A DNA stretch of 42,542 bases. Source: Crocinitomicaceae bacterium (GTDB lineage Bacteria > Bacteroidota > Bacteroidia > Flavobacteriales_D > Sanyastnellaceae). Numbering within the stretch: position 1 is the first letter of the stretch; the number at the start of each line of letters is the position of its first letter. Where the stretch lies: positions 1 to 42,542 of the forward strand of contig PBMY01000001.1 in the NCBI GenBank assembly GCA_002722795.1. The letters run 5' to 3'. Both the position numbers and the translations under genes were made by a program. The notes under the pieces were generated by a model. The model worked only from the letters and a program-made list of their open reading frames with translations. It had not been told where the DNA came from and searched no databases. Shown piece by piece: positions 8,652 through 17,900 of this stretch.

Positions 8652-11042
8652 GTGAAGTCAATATTGAATAAAATATCAACGTCTTTTTTGTGTTTGGGCT
8701 TTACCCTATTTGTCTTTATATCAGAAGGCAAATCACAAGGAAACAGGCCAATAGGCACTTGGAACGATTTTTTACCTTACGGTCAGGTATTGAAAGTTGC
8801 CCCTGCTGTGGACGTAGTTTACGCTATGACAGAATATGCCGTTTTTAGCTATTATCCTGAAACAATTGAGCTAGAAAGGCACAGTATAATACAAGGATTG
8901 AGTGAATCTAATCCATCTGCGATTGCAGTTGCACCTTTTGGGACACAAGACTCTCATGTACTTATCATAGGTTATGGAAATGGAAATATCGACTTATTGA
9001 CAGAAGTTGGAGTCTACAATATGCCGGACATAGTTAATAGCAATCTTATTGGAGACAAGTCCATTCGTGACATTTTTGTTGATGGCCCTAAAGCTTATTT
9101 AGCTACTAGTTTTGGTGTAGTGGTTATAGATGTCAATTCTGTCGAGGTTAGCGATACATGGTATATACAAGGTCAACAAGAACTTCTTGGTGTTAATAGT
9201 GTAATTAAGCATGACGGAAAATGGTTGGTAGCAACAGATTCAGGTGTGTTCGAAGCTGATATAGATCACGACTTTCTTGCTAGTTCTGAAGCATGGACTC
9301 AATGGAGTGATCTTCCAGAAGACCCAAACACAGTTGTAACAGAATTACATTTTACGTCTAATAGAGTTTTTGCTCATTTGGGCGATGGAATACTTGGAAG
9401 GCTTTGGGTAAAAGAGGAAGGTAATTGGTCCTTGTTGGATGGATGGCCTGCGGAAGGTGACAAGCTATGGGGTCTTGATTCTAGAGGTGATACACTTCTT
9501 GTGGGTAGATGTTGCGACGTAGAGAGATATGATATTCACCTTAATTTGATTCCTGAGACTAATGCAGTGGGTGGATGGATGCAAATAAGAGACGTTGCTT
9601 TTGGGCCAGAGGAGACATCGACTGTTTGGATTGCAAGTAGAATCGGAGGATTGGTTCGATTTGTAGCTGAACCTATTGAGGGCGGTGTGGTCAACGCCAA
9701 TTTTTATCCAAGTGGACCCGAAAGCGCTCACGCTAGAAAATTAGACTGTTGGAATCACAATCTTTGGGTTGCTACTGGAGGTGTTGACGAAACTTGGAAT
9801 GGATTATACACTTCTGTTGGGGTAACTGGGCTAGTAGATAATTCTTGGATCGATGTTATTTCTCTTGAAAGCCAAAACATCATACCAGGCATTCGAGACA
9901 TTATTGATGTGAGCATTGATCCTGACAATCCATCTCGAGTTTTCTTTGGCTCTTGGGAAGAAGGTCTTTTAGAGGTTGTAAATGGAGAAATGGTTCAGAT
10001 TTACAATAATTCTAACTCAACCATTGAAGAGGGAAATTTTGGTGGTAGTCCTAGAATAGGAATTGGCGGTTTAGATTTTGATAGGGACGGTAATCTTTGG
10101 TTTACGAATTGCTTTACTAACTCACCACTCCAAGTACTTCTTGATAACGGCACCTTCATTTCTATGGAGCTTGGTTCTGCGATTTCATTGAATGAAAATA
10201 TTGGTGGAGTTAAATGTACTAGAGATGGATATATTTGGGTGCTACTGCCAAGAGGTGGTGGCGTAATGGTCTACGACACTAACGAAACTCCTGCCAACAC
10301 TTCAGACGACGATTGGAGGTTCTTAAATACAAACGAAAATTATGGAGGCCTTCCATCTAACTACGTTTACTGTATTGAAGAAGACCTCGATGGTGAAATT
10401 TGGCTAGGCACTGGCTCTGGTCCAGCAATCTTCTACGGTTCAGAAAGTCTCTTTAATAATGACGAAAACACAACAGCCTCGCAAATCTTGATCCAACAAG
10501 ACGGAAATTATCAATATCTACTTGAAACCGAAGCTATTACTTCTATCAAGTTTGACGGCGGTAACCGCAAATGGATTGGCACTAAAGGTTCGGGCATTTA
10601 TGTTCTCAGCAATGACGGATTGAGTATTGAGCACCAATTTTCAACGGATAACAGCCCCATCCCTGACGACAATATTCTTGATATTGCCATTAACCATTCA
10701 AACGGCGAAGCTTTTGTCGCTACTGCAAGGGGTTTGATCTCTTACCTAGGCGAAGCAACAAATTGGGATAAAGAGATGGAAAACATTTTTGTATTCCCCA
10801 ATCCTGTTGACGAATTCCACAATGGCCCCATAACAGTTGATGGACTCGCATACCAATGCACAGTTCACATCACTGATGCAGCAGGCAGATTAATTGCAGA
10901 AGAGCAATCAATGGGCGGTAGAGCAATTTGGGATGGTTTACTAGACGACGGAACTCCTGCCCCTTACGGCGTATACATGGTTTTTGCCATTGACGGAAAT
11001 GGCGATAAAACAGCATCAACAAAATTTGCCATTACGAGGTGA
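8652..11042 (+). CDS. porZ: PorZ-like T9SS attachment protein (two beta-propellers plus sorting-like tail)
   Basis: The protein has 796 residues. PorZ is a surface component of the type IX secretion attachment complex; in Porphyromonas it supplies anionic lipopolysaccharide to the sortase PorU. The translated start is a GTG; no ATG upstream is in frame before a stop. A signal peptide ends near GKSQG. The mature N-terminus has GTWNDFLPYGQVLKVAPA, typical of the family, and the body is built of two-component-regulator-type propeller blades (for example GNLWFTNC, GYIWVLLP and GEIWLGTGSG). The last 90 residues form a T9SS C-terminal domain (FVFPNPVDEF, YGVYMVFAIDGNG). It could be another propeller cargo, but length and architecture fit PorZ. 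The nitrilase gene follows nine bases later. Confidence 0.82.
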   Translation: MKSILNKISTSFLCLGFTLFVFISEGKSQGNRPIGTWNDFLPYGQVLKVAPAVDVVYAMTEYAVFSYYPETIELERHSIIQGLSESNPSAIAVAPFGTQDSHVLIIGYGNGNIDLLTEVGVYNMPDIVNSNLIGDKSIRDIFVDGPKAYLATSFGVVVIDVNSVEVSDTWYIQGQQELLGVNSVIKHDGKWLVATDSGVFEADIDHDFLASSEAWTQWSDLPEDPNTVVTELHFTSNRVFAHLGDGILGRLWVKEEGNWSLLDGWPAEGDKLWGLDSRGDTLLVGRCCDVERYDIHLNLIPETNAVGGWMQIRDVAFGPEETSTVWIASRIGGLVRFVAEPIEGGVVNANFYPSGPESAHARKLDCWNHNLWVATGGVDETWNGLYTSVGVTGLVDNSWIDVISLESQNIIPGIRDIIDVSIDPDNPSRVFFGSWEEGLLEVVNGEMVQIYNNSNSTIEEGNFGGSPRIGIGGLDFDRDGNLWFTNCFTNSPLQVLLDNGTFISMELGSAISLNENIGGVKCTRDGYIWVLLPRGGGVMVYDTNETPANTSDDDWRFLNTNENYGGLPSNYVYCIEEDLDGEIWLGTGSGPAIFYGSESLFNNDENTTASQILIQQDGNYQYLLETEAITSIKFDGGNRKWIGTKGSGIYVLSNDGLSIEHQFSTDNSPIPDDNILDIAINHSNGEAFVATARGLISYLGEATNWDKEMENIFVFPNPVDEFHNGPITVDGLAYQCTVHITDAAGRLIAEEQSMGGRAIWDGLLDDGTPAPYGVYMVFAIDGNGDKTASTKFAITR

Positions 11043-11051
11043 AGTTGAGGA

Positions 11052-11810
11052 ATGTCTGATTTGAGAATCATAGGGATCGAGGCTCCGATTATTTGGGAGT
11101 GTCCAAAGGAAAATCGATCTGCTTTTGAAGTTAAAATTCGTGAGAGTATTTTTGAGGGAGTGGATGTAGTTGTCTTGCCAGAAAACTTCACCTCTGGATT
11201 TTCTATGAATATAGAAAGGGTTGATTGTTGGGAAGACGGGGTAACTCTATGCTGGATGAAAGGTTTATGTTCAGAGTTGGACATAGCACTTGTGGGAAGT
11301 GTCGCTTTTAAGATGCCCGATGGATCGGCAAGAAATAGAGGGGTGTTTATGAAGCCTTCAGGTGAAGTTGATTTTTACGATAAGAAGCACCTATTTTCTT
11401 TAGGCGGGGAGGATAAATATTATGTGCAAGGTGAAAGCAGAACAATTGTAGCGTTTCGTGGATGGAAAATCCTTCTTCAGATTTGTTACGATCTTAGGTT
11501 TCCCGTGTTTTCAAAGAATAAGCCTGAGGACTTATATGATGCAATTATTTATGTTGCTAATTGGCCCAAACCGCGCATTCAAGCTTGGAGAAGCTTACTA
11601 CAAGCAAGGGCAATAGAAAACCAATGCTACGTGATAGGAGTGAATCGTATCGGTGAAGATCCTTATGAAAATATTTATAGTGGAGATAGTTTAGGGATAG
11701 ATCCTTTAGGAACAATTTTGAGTGAAGGACCAATGGTGGATTTAAGGTGTGAAAGAGTTTTGTTAGACAAGTTTCGTAGGAAATACCCTTTTATATGGGA
11801 TGGGGAGTGA
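11052..11810 (+). CDS. Nitrilase-superfamily omega-amidase (YafV-like)
   Basis: The 252-residue enzyme belongs to the carbon-nitrogen hydrolase family. The catalytic triad is visible: Glu in LPENFTSGF, Lys in YDKKHLF and Cys in QICYDLRFPVF. The sequence around these residues matches the YafV/NIT2 omega-amidase group, which hydrolyses 2-oxoglutaramate or 2-oxosuccinamate formed when glutamine or asparagine transaminases act. Such enzymes commonly pair with methionine/kynurenine-type transaminases, and that fits the kynurenine genes in this window, though no transaminase lies beside it. It starts nine bases after porZ and is probably cotranscribed with it. Confidence 0.88.
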   Translation: MSDLRIIGIEAPIIWECPKENRSAFEVKIRESIFEGVDVVVLPENFTSGFSMNIERVDCWEDGVTLCWMKGLCSELDIALVGSVAFKMPDGSARNRGVFMKPSGEVDFYDKKHLFSLGGEDKYYVQGESRTIVAFRGWKILLQICYDLRFPVFSKNKPEDLYDAIIYVANWPKPRIQAWRSLLQARAIENQCYVIGVNRIGEDPYENIYSGDSLGIDPLGTILSEGPMVDLRCERVLLDKFRRKYPFIWDGE

Positions 11811-12121
11811 GTTTAGATAGTAACCATCATGTCACCTCCCCGCTTCACGGTCAGGTAAGCGGGTGGCGGTATTATCTAATTAATAACACACGATATAAAC
11901 CCCTCTATTATTTACTTAAACTTCGATGTTTATATGCGACAGCATTGTCTATTCACCATTCAAAATGGAAACCCAACATTTCTAAACAACAAAACAACAA
12001 CCGGTTTTGTAATAGATAATGATTGTTCACAACAATCCTCCTTAAATTAGAATTACTGCTCACAAAACATCCACACTCGTAAACTCGTACGATTATTTTG
12101 TTTGGACGGTGTTACTTTTCT
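11811..12121. other. 311-base intergenic stretch with two inverted repeats
   Basis: This lies between the converging nitrilase and gcdH genes. One 7-base inverted repeat (CCCGCTT ... AAGCGGG, 11839-11863, 11-base loop) sits just after the nitrilase stop and may act as its terminator, though no T-run follows. A second perfect one (GATTGTT-CAC-AACAATC, 12021-12037) has a 3-base loop. I see no convincing coding sequence: a 74-codon frame across the start of this stretch has a random composition and overlaps the nitrilase end. Confidence 0.5.
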
Positions 12122-13300
12122 TTACTTAAATGCTGAAAAACCTGTTACATCTAATCCTGTTATCAGTAGATGTATATCGTGCGTCCCTTCATAGGTAATC
12201 ACTGATTCGAGGTTCATCATATGACGCATGATGGGATATTCGTTCATAATTCCCATTGCTCCAAGCACTTGGCGTGCTTCTCGAGCGATGTTAAGAGCCA
12301 TATCTACGTTGTTTCTTTTAGCCAAAGAAATTTGGGCGCTTGTTGCAGTTCCTTCGTTTCTTAGTTGACCTAAACGTAGAGTTAAGAGTTGAGCCTTTGT
12401 GATCTCCGTAATCATCTCGGCTAGCTTCTTCTGTTGAAGTTGGAATCCAGCGATAGGCTTTCCAAACTGATGGCGTTCTGTCGAATAACGAAGCGCTGTG
12501 TCGTAGCAGTCAAGAGCTGCACCAATTGCTCCCCAAGCGATACCAAAACGAGCAGAGTCAAGGCAGCTCAACGGGCCACCAAGTCCTGATCGTCCTGGGA
12601 GTATGTTAGATTTTGGAACTCTAACATTGTCAAAAATCAATTCGCCAGTATCTGATGCACGCAGGCTCCATTTGCCTTTCATAGTCGGAGTTGAGAAGCC
12701 TTCCATTCCACGCTCAACGATAAGACCGTGAATTCTACCTTCTTCGTTCTTAGCCCATACCACAGCCATTTGTGCAAAGGGCGCGTTGGAGATCCACATC
12801 TTAGCTCCGTTTAGTATAACGTCGTCACCGTCCTCTACATAGCTTGTTACCATTCCACCAGGGTTTGATCCATGGTCTGGTTCTGTTAAGCCAAAGCATC
12901 CTATCCACTCACCAGTTGCAAGCTTTGGTAAGAACTTCTGCTTTTGCTCTTCTGATCCGTACTTCCAAATTGGGTACATAACTAAAGAACTTTGAACAGA
13001 TGCTGTTGAACGTAGCCCTGAGTCACAGCGCTCTAGTTCTTGCATCAATAAGCCGTATGAGATTTGGTCTAAACCTGCACCACCATACTCCTCAGGTATG
13101 TAAGGCCCAAATGCTCCTATCTCTCCAAGGCCTTGGATAAGATGTTGAGGGAACTTACAATTCTCAGCAGCCTCCTCAATAATTGGGCTAACTTCTTGCT
13201 TCACCCACGATCGGGCTGCATCACGTATCAACTTGTGCTCTTCAGTAAGAAGATCATCCATATTGAAGTAATCGTGTCCTTGGTATAAATCTGTACGCAT
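12122..13300 (-). CDS. gcdH: Glutaryl-CoA dehydrogenase-type acyl-CoA dehydrogenase
   Basis: This 392-residue FAD enzyme has the acyl-CoA dehydrogenase N-terminal helical, middle beta and C-terminal helical domains. The middle-domain signature is CFGLTEPDHGSNPGGM, and the C-terminal motif ITYEGTHDIH carries the catalytic base Glu near residue 371. The YEGTHDIH context, RHQFGKPI and the DSGLRSTASVQSSLVMYPI segment are characteristic of glutaryl-CoA dehydrogenase, which converts glutaryl-CoA to crotonyl-CoA in lysine and tryptophan degradation. It is the last gene of the run DUF2723-purN-rnhA-gcdH, 22 bases after rnhA. Confidence 0.9.
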   Translation of the reverse strand: MRTDLYQGHDYFNMDDLLTEEHKLIRDAARSWVKQEVSPIIEEAAENCKFPQHLIQGLGEIGAFGPYIPEEYGGAGLDQISYGLLMQELERCDSGLRSTASVQSSLVMYPIWKYGSEEQKQKFLPKLATGEWIGCFGLTEPDHGSNPGGMVTSYVEDGDDVILNGAKMWISNAPFAQMAVVWAKNEEGRIHGLIVERGMEGFSTPTMKGKWSLRASDTGELIFDNVRVPKSNILPGRSGLGGPLSCLDSARFGIAWGAIGAALDCYDTALRYSTERHQFGKPIAGFQLQQKKLAEMITEITKAQLLTLRLGQLRNEGTATSAQISLAKRNNVDMALNIAREARQVLGAMGIMNEYPIMRHMMNLESVITYEGTHDIHLLITGLDVTGFSAFK

Positions 13301-13322
13301 TTGAAAATATTTCGCTGTAAAG

Positions 13323-13787
13323 TTAATCTACATTGGTCGCTTCATAGACTTCATCCACCTCTAAAACACCTTCTTGATAAGCTGAGACGGCGAGTTTATC
13401 CGCTAATTCGTTTAATTCATTTCCTGCGTGGCCTTTAACCCAAACAAATTTGACACTATGACTTGGGTAGATTTTAAGGAAACGCTTCCACAGGTCAGGG
13501 TTCTTCTTTTTAGCAAAATTCTTCTTCTCCCAATTAAAAACCCAACCCTTTTTAACAGCGTCAACAACGTATTTAGAATCTGAATAAATCGTAATATCTG
13601 TGCCATTAAACTTTAAAGTTTCAAGGGCAATGATGACAGCAAGTAGCTCCATACGATTATTCGTAGTAAGCCTAAACCCAGCGTTTATCTCCTTTCTGTG
13701 TTTCCCAGAAAGCATAACAATTCCGTATCCCCCTGGTCCTGGATTTCCACTAGCACCACCATCAGTATATGCTGTTACCTCAGGCAT
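13323..13787 (-). CDS. rnhA: Ribonuclease HI
   Basis: The 154-residue enzyme cuts the RNA strand of RNA-DNA hybrids. The acidic catalytic residues are all present: Asp9 in YTDGGASGNPG, Glu47 in NNRMELL, Asp70 in YSDSKYV and Asp130 in ELADKLA. His120 is in VKGHAGN. The basic handle region (EKKNFAKKKNPDLW) is present. It starts 32 bases after purN, an association I recall from other Bacteroidota. Confidence 0.97.
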   Translation of the reverse strand: MPEVTAYTDGGASGNPGPGGYGIVMLSGKHRKEINAGFRLTTNNRMELLAVIIALETLKFNGTDITIYSDSKYVVDAVKKGWVFNWEKKNFAKKKNPDLWKRFLKIYPSHSVKFVWVKGHAGNELNELADKLAVSAYQEGVLEVDEVYEATNVD

Positions 13788-13819
13788 TTATGTATGATAT
13801 TGAACGTTAAAATCCATCT

Positions 13820-14383
13820 TTAGTCTTTAATCATTGCTTCAGCAATGCGTGGGTAATATTGATGCTCCAAAGCTAGAACTTTTGAAGCAATTTCTTCTGC
13901 ACTCCTGCATTGAGATATATCAACTGATGCTTGAAATACTATATCGCCCTCATCATAGTTCTCTGACACCTTGTGAATAGTCAAGCCGGACTCATTAGAA
14001 CCAGACTTTTGCACTGCTTTATGCACGTTCATCCCGTACATCCCCTTTCCACCGTGTTTGGGTAAAAGGGACGGGTGAATATTTAATATTCTATCCTTGT
14101 ATTCCATCAAAATATCAGAAGGAATTTTCAATAGAAAACCACAAAGAAGTACCCAATCAACTTTTTGGGATTTAAGGTCCTTTAAGAGCTTACCTGAGTC
14201 CATTTCGTCCTTTGAAAAGCGAAACGATTTAATACCGGCTTTTTCTGCAATATCAAAAACACCTGACGCTTTGCGGTTTGAGCCAACAACAGAAATATTA
14301 ACTTCTGAATCACCAGAAAAGTAATCTATAAGAGCCCCTGCGTTTGACCCTTTTCCCGATGCAAGAATTGCTACTCGCGTCAT
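13820..14383 (-). CDS. purN: Phosphoribosylglycinamide formyltransferase (GART)
   Basis: This 187-residue enzyme transfers a formyl group from 10-formyltetrahydrofolate to GAR in purine synthesis. The N-terminal phosphate-binding loop is ILASGKGSNAGALI. The catalytic residues are Asn101 and His103 (ILNIHPSLLPKH) and Asp144 (ENYDEGDIV). The length is normal. It starts nine bases after the stop of the DUF2723 tail gene, so it is probably translated from the same mRNA. Confidence 0.96.
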   Translation of the reverse strand: MTRVAILASGKGSNAGALIDYFSGDSEVNISVVGSNRKASGVFDIAEKAGIKSFRFSKDEMDSGKLLKDLKSQKVDWVLLCGFLLKIPSDILMEYKDRILNIHPSLLPKHGGKGMYGMNVHKAVQKSGSNESGLTIHKVSENYDEGDIVFQASVDISQCRSAEEIASKVLALEHQYYPRIAEAMIKD

Positions 14384-14392
14384 GCGTGATTG

Positions 14393-14989
14393 TTAGAAAT
14401 TAATTGATCCTAAATCAACAATCATACGCTGATAGTTCTCAATATTAGATTCGATTGTATCAATGCGTGACTTTAATTCATCCACGTATTCATCATTTGG
14501 GTGGTAATACTTTAGCACCCTTTGCAGTCTGTCGCAAACTTGAAGCGAAAGCTGTCTATCCTCTTCCATTGCACCGTAGTATTCTGGTGTGAGACTAAGG
14601 CTAAACGTAATGGTCTCCTCAGCTTGAACAAACAATGCTTCAGTAAGTTCTTTCGCAACATCCAATGCCCTCATCCTATCCTCTTCAGACAAAATGTCCG
14701 CATATGATGTTAGGTTGGTATCAGCATTTGCAATCTTGATGTAAGATTCTGCAACAGGCATAAGAACTCTTGTAAAAGGAACGTTTGCTTGCGGAGTACC
14801 CCGTAGTACCTCATCAAGTACATCTAATGCTCTTTTAGGGTCGTTTTCATCAATTAATGCCTCACTTAGATTTGACATCTGAAGACGAACATTTGTAACC
14901 ATTCGTCTATTGTTCTCATCCATGTAGACGCCATTTTCAAGGTCATCCATTCCACCCCATTCCCAATTTTCCATCACATTTGTATACAT
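14393..14989 (-). CDS. Detached C-terminal helical (TPR-like) domain of the DUF2723 protein
   Basis: The 198-residue protein has no signal or membrane segment. It is acidic and almost entirely helical, with repeat-like pairs such as LSEALIDENDPKRALDVLDEVL and MRALDVAKELTEALF. It is in the same frame as the preceding DUF2723 gene: the codons read GGA ATT TAA ACA GAT CTG ATG TAT. The segment TDLMYTNVMENWEWGGM ... VYMDENNRRM resembles the C-terminal part of longer Bacteroidota DUF2723 proteins, as I recall them. It may be translated by restart at the ATG four codons after the stop, or only by read-through. No independent function is known to me. Confidence 0.75.
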   Translation of the reverse strand: MYTNVMENWEWGGMDDLENGVYMDENNRRMVTNVRLQMSNLSEALIDENDPKRALDVLDEVLRGTPQANVPFTRVLMPVAESYIKIANADTNLTSYADILSEEDRMRALDVAKELTEALFVQAEETITFSLSLTPEYYGAMEEDRQLSLQVCDRLQRVLKYYHPNDEYVDELKSRIDTIESNIENYQRMIVDLGSINF

Positions 14990-14998
14990 CAGATCTGT

Positions 14999-17900
14999 TT
15001 AAATTCCACCAATGATATTGGGATTAGTATTTTGCGGATATTTAATTGGCACAAGTCTATATGCCAAACCCTCTAAACGGAAGTAATCCTGCAGTCCGAT
15101 ATAAGAATCTCCACCTGTAGTTACTGCAAAATATATTGGCCTCTCCCAATTGTTATTTGCAAGTATAGAAAGAACAGCTAGTTGATTCTTCAATACGTAT
15201 TGAAGAGGCTGACCATCAGCATCTGAAATAGTCCATTTAACTTCTGATGCTATTTTACTCATCTCTTCTTCATCCATAAATCCAAGCGTTTTTACATACT
15301 CAGAATCAACTGGAATACTAAATTTATTCGAAGGGAAGTATGGATACTTCTTAGTGCCAAAAGTCTCCACTGAATTATCATCCAACGCTATTTTAAATGC
15401 ATCATTTATATTCACATAATCGCTTGATGGTCTAAGTAACACCACATCGCGAGTCCCCTGTCTGTATTGTTCTTCTGTCATATCAATAGGAAGAGGTTCA
15501 CTCTCATATGCCTTTCGACGCATTTGGTCTATATACCAATCCGTATTTAATAAACTCAAGTTGCAAACTCTAACATCAGTTCTTACACCTTCTACCTCTT
15601 GTGCATACCAAAGAGGGAATGTGTCATTATCTCCGTTAGTGAAAATGATCGCGTTAGGAGCAAGAGAATTAAGGTAGTTCTTGGCGAAATCTACTCCGGT
15701 TGTTCTATGAGCTCTAGTATGGTCATCCCAACCTTCAAACGCCATTAAAAAAGGAACTAGTAGTAATAGACCTACAATTGTGAACGACCTTAAATTTTCG
15801 TCTAGTTTGGCTTCTTTAAGTCCATATGCAATTGCATATAAAACGGCTGCAACTAGAGTCATAAACAAAATACTAAGCGAGAGGTAATTAGGGGTCCCCG
15901 ATGCAGTTTCTATAATAAAGAAAATTAGACCTGCTCCAACTAGTAGGGCAAAACCTTTTCCGAGGTTCATCAAATCGCTTTTTCTAGCGACATCAAAAAG
16001 TGCGATCACACTCAACCCTATCCACATTGCAAAAGCGTAAAAAGATCCTACATATGCATAATCTCTTTCACGTGGTTGCATTGGGGTTTGATTTAGATAT
16101 ACCACAATTGCAATACCAGTCATGATGAAAAGTAGTCCGACTATACCTGCACCACGTGGGTCTCTTATAGTTTGGAATACAAGTCCTATCAAGCCTAAAA
16201 TCAAAGGTAAATAAAAGAACTTGTTAAGTCCTTTGTTATCCTTCATCTCTTGAGTCAGCTCACTTCTATTGCCCAAACGAAGTTCATCAATTGGATCAAT
16301 CCCGGACAACCAATTTCCATTTAAGAATCCACCGTGACCTTGTATGTCATTTTGCTTACCTGAAAAATTCCACATGAAGTATCGAAAGTACATCCAGCCC
16401 ATTTGAAAGTCTGAGAAGTACCTCAGGTTTTCACCCATACTTGGCTGAAGTTTCTCAAGTGTATTATCCAAACCAGCTAAAGCAGATTGTTGGCTCTGAT
16501 AGTCTTTGGCATTTCCTGCCATATGTTCATAGTATCTCTTTTGAGAATTCAGCCTCTTCACATATGGCTTTCCATAATCAAGACCACTTTCTAATTGAGA
16601 TACAATTAAATCTGTTAATGCCTCTTTTGACCTTGCATCAGTTAATGGTGCAAGTTTCATCGAACCAGAATTTGGGTCACGAACAACAATTTCTGTTGCA
16701 GAACGGACTTGGTAATCGTCTCCCATTCTTTGGCCATATGAATTAAAGAGTCTCTTTAGAGTTCTTTCAAGTTCTGGCTTTGTGAGGTTTCCACTTAGCA
16801 CATCATTATCAATGTGCATGATGAACTGCAGTTTTGTCATTTCACCATCCACAAGTGGACTTGTATACTTGAGATACTCATTCATCCCTTTGTAATTACT
16901 CCACCTGCGATACTCCTTTACATGACGACTATCCGAAGAATACATCCTTGGGAAGAACATTGTGTATTTACTGTCGTAGTTGGGCACTGACCCCTTCTTC
17001 TCTCCAGAGTTTACATATTCTTCAACTATTCTAAACTTTTCGTTTGCTTGTTCTTTGATGTAGTTAAGTGCAGCCAACTCGCTTTTGAAAGATTTAATCC
17101 TCTTATCTCTTGCACCTCTTTGTTCCTTAATTGAATAGCTCTTAACCCAAGTTGCAGAACCGTCTTTGTATTGTTTTTCAAGATTGAGAGGCGTGTCCCA
17201 ATATTGCCCCATGGCGAGCGGCCTGTCTCCATACTGCTCTCGATTTAGATATTTGAGAAGTTGAAAAAAGTTCTCAGGATCATTCTCATCCATAGGAGGA
17301 TTAGCGTTTGATCTAACAACAATAGTTGTAAATGAACTATAGCCAATTAAAATCATTGCTACTGATAAAGCCAAAGTGTTTACAGCCCACCATCCTCTTT
17401 GTCTAGAATAGTACACCACTCCAGCTATAAGAGCAAGCAAAAGAATTAAATACGATACTATACCAGTATTAAAAGGAAAGCCCATAGAATTGACAAAGAA
17501 CAGCTCAAATTTTGCTGCAAACTGAATTATCCCTTGAATAACGCCAATCTGTATTAATCCTAAAAGTACTATTGAAATCGCAACAGTAAGGGCAAGTCCC
17601 TTATGGCTGTATTCATATTTTTTGAAGAAGTAAACAAGAGCTATTGCGGGTATTGCTAGAAGATTTAATAAATGGACTCCGATTGAAAGACCCATTAGGT
17701 ATGCAATAAGGATTAACCACCTCGATGAACCTGATTCGTCTGCAACTGTTTCCCATTTGAGTATTGCCCAAAATACTGCAGCAGTAAATAGTGATGAAAG
17801 AGCATATACCTCTCCTTCTGTGGCACTAAACCAAAAAGAGTCTGAGAATGTATAAGCTAGAGCACCAATTGTTCCAGCACCTAATATTGCTATTGATTCA

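Noticed and set aside
11795-12019. A 74-codon plus-strand frame after the nitrilase gene.
   Set aside because: It overlaps the nitrilase end, has a random-looking composition, no promoter and no recognisable domain.
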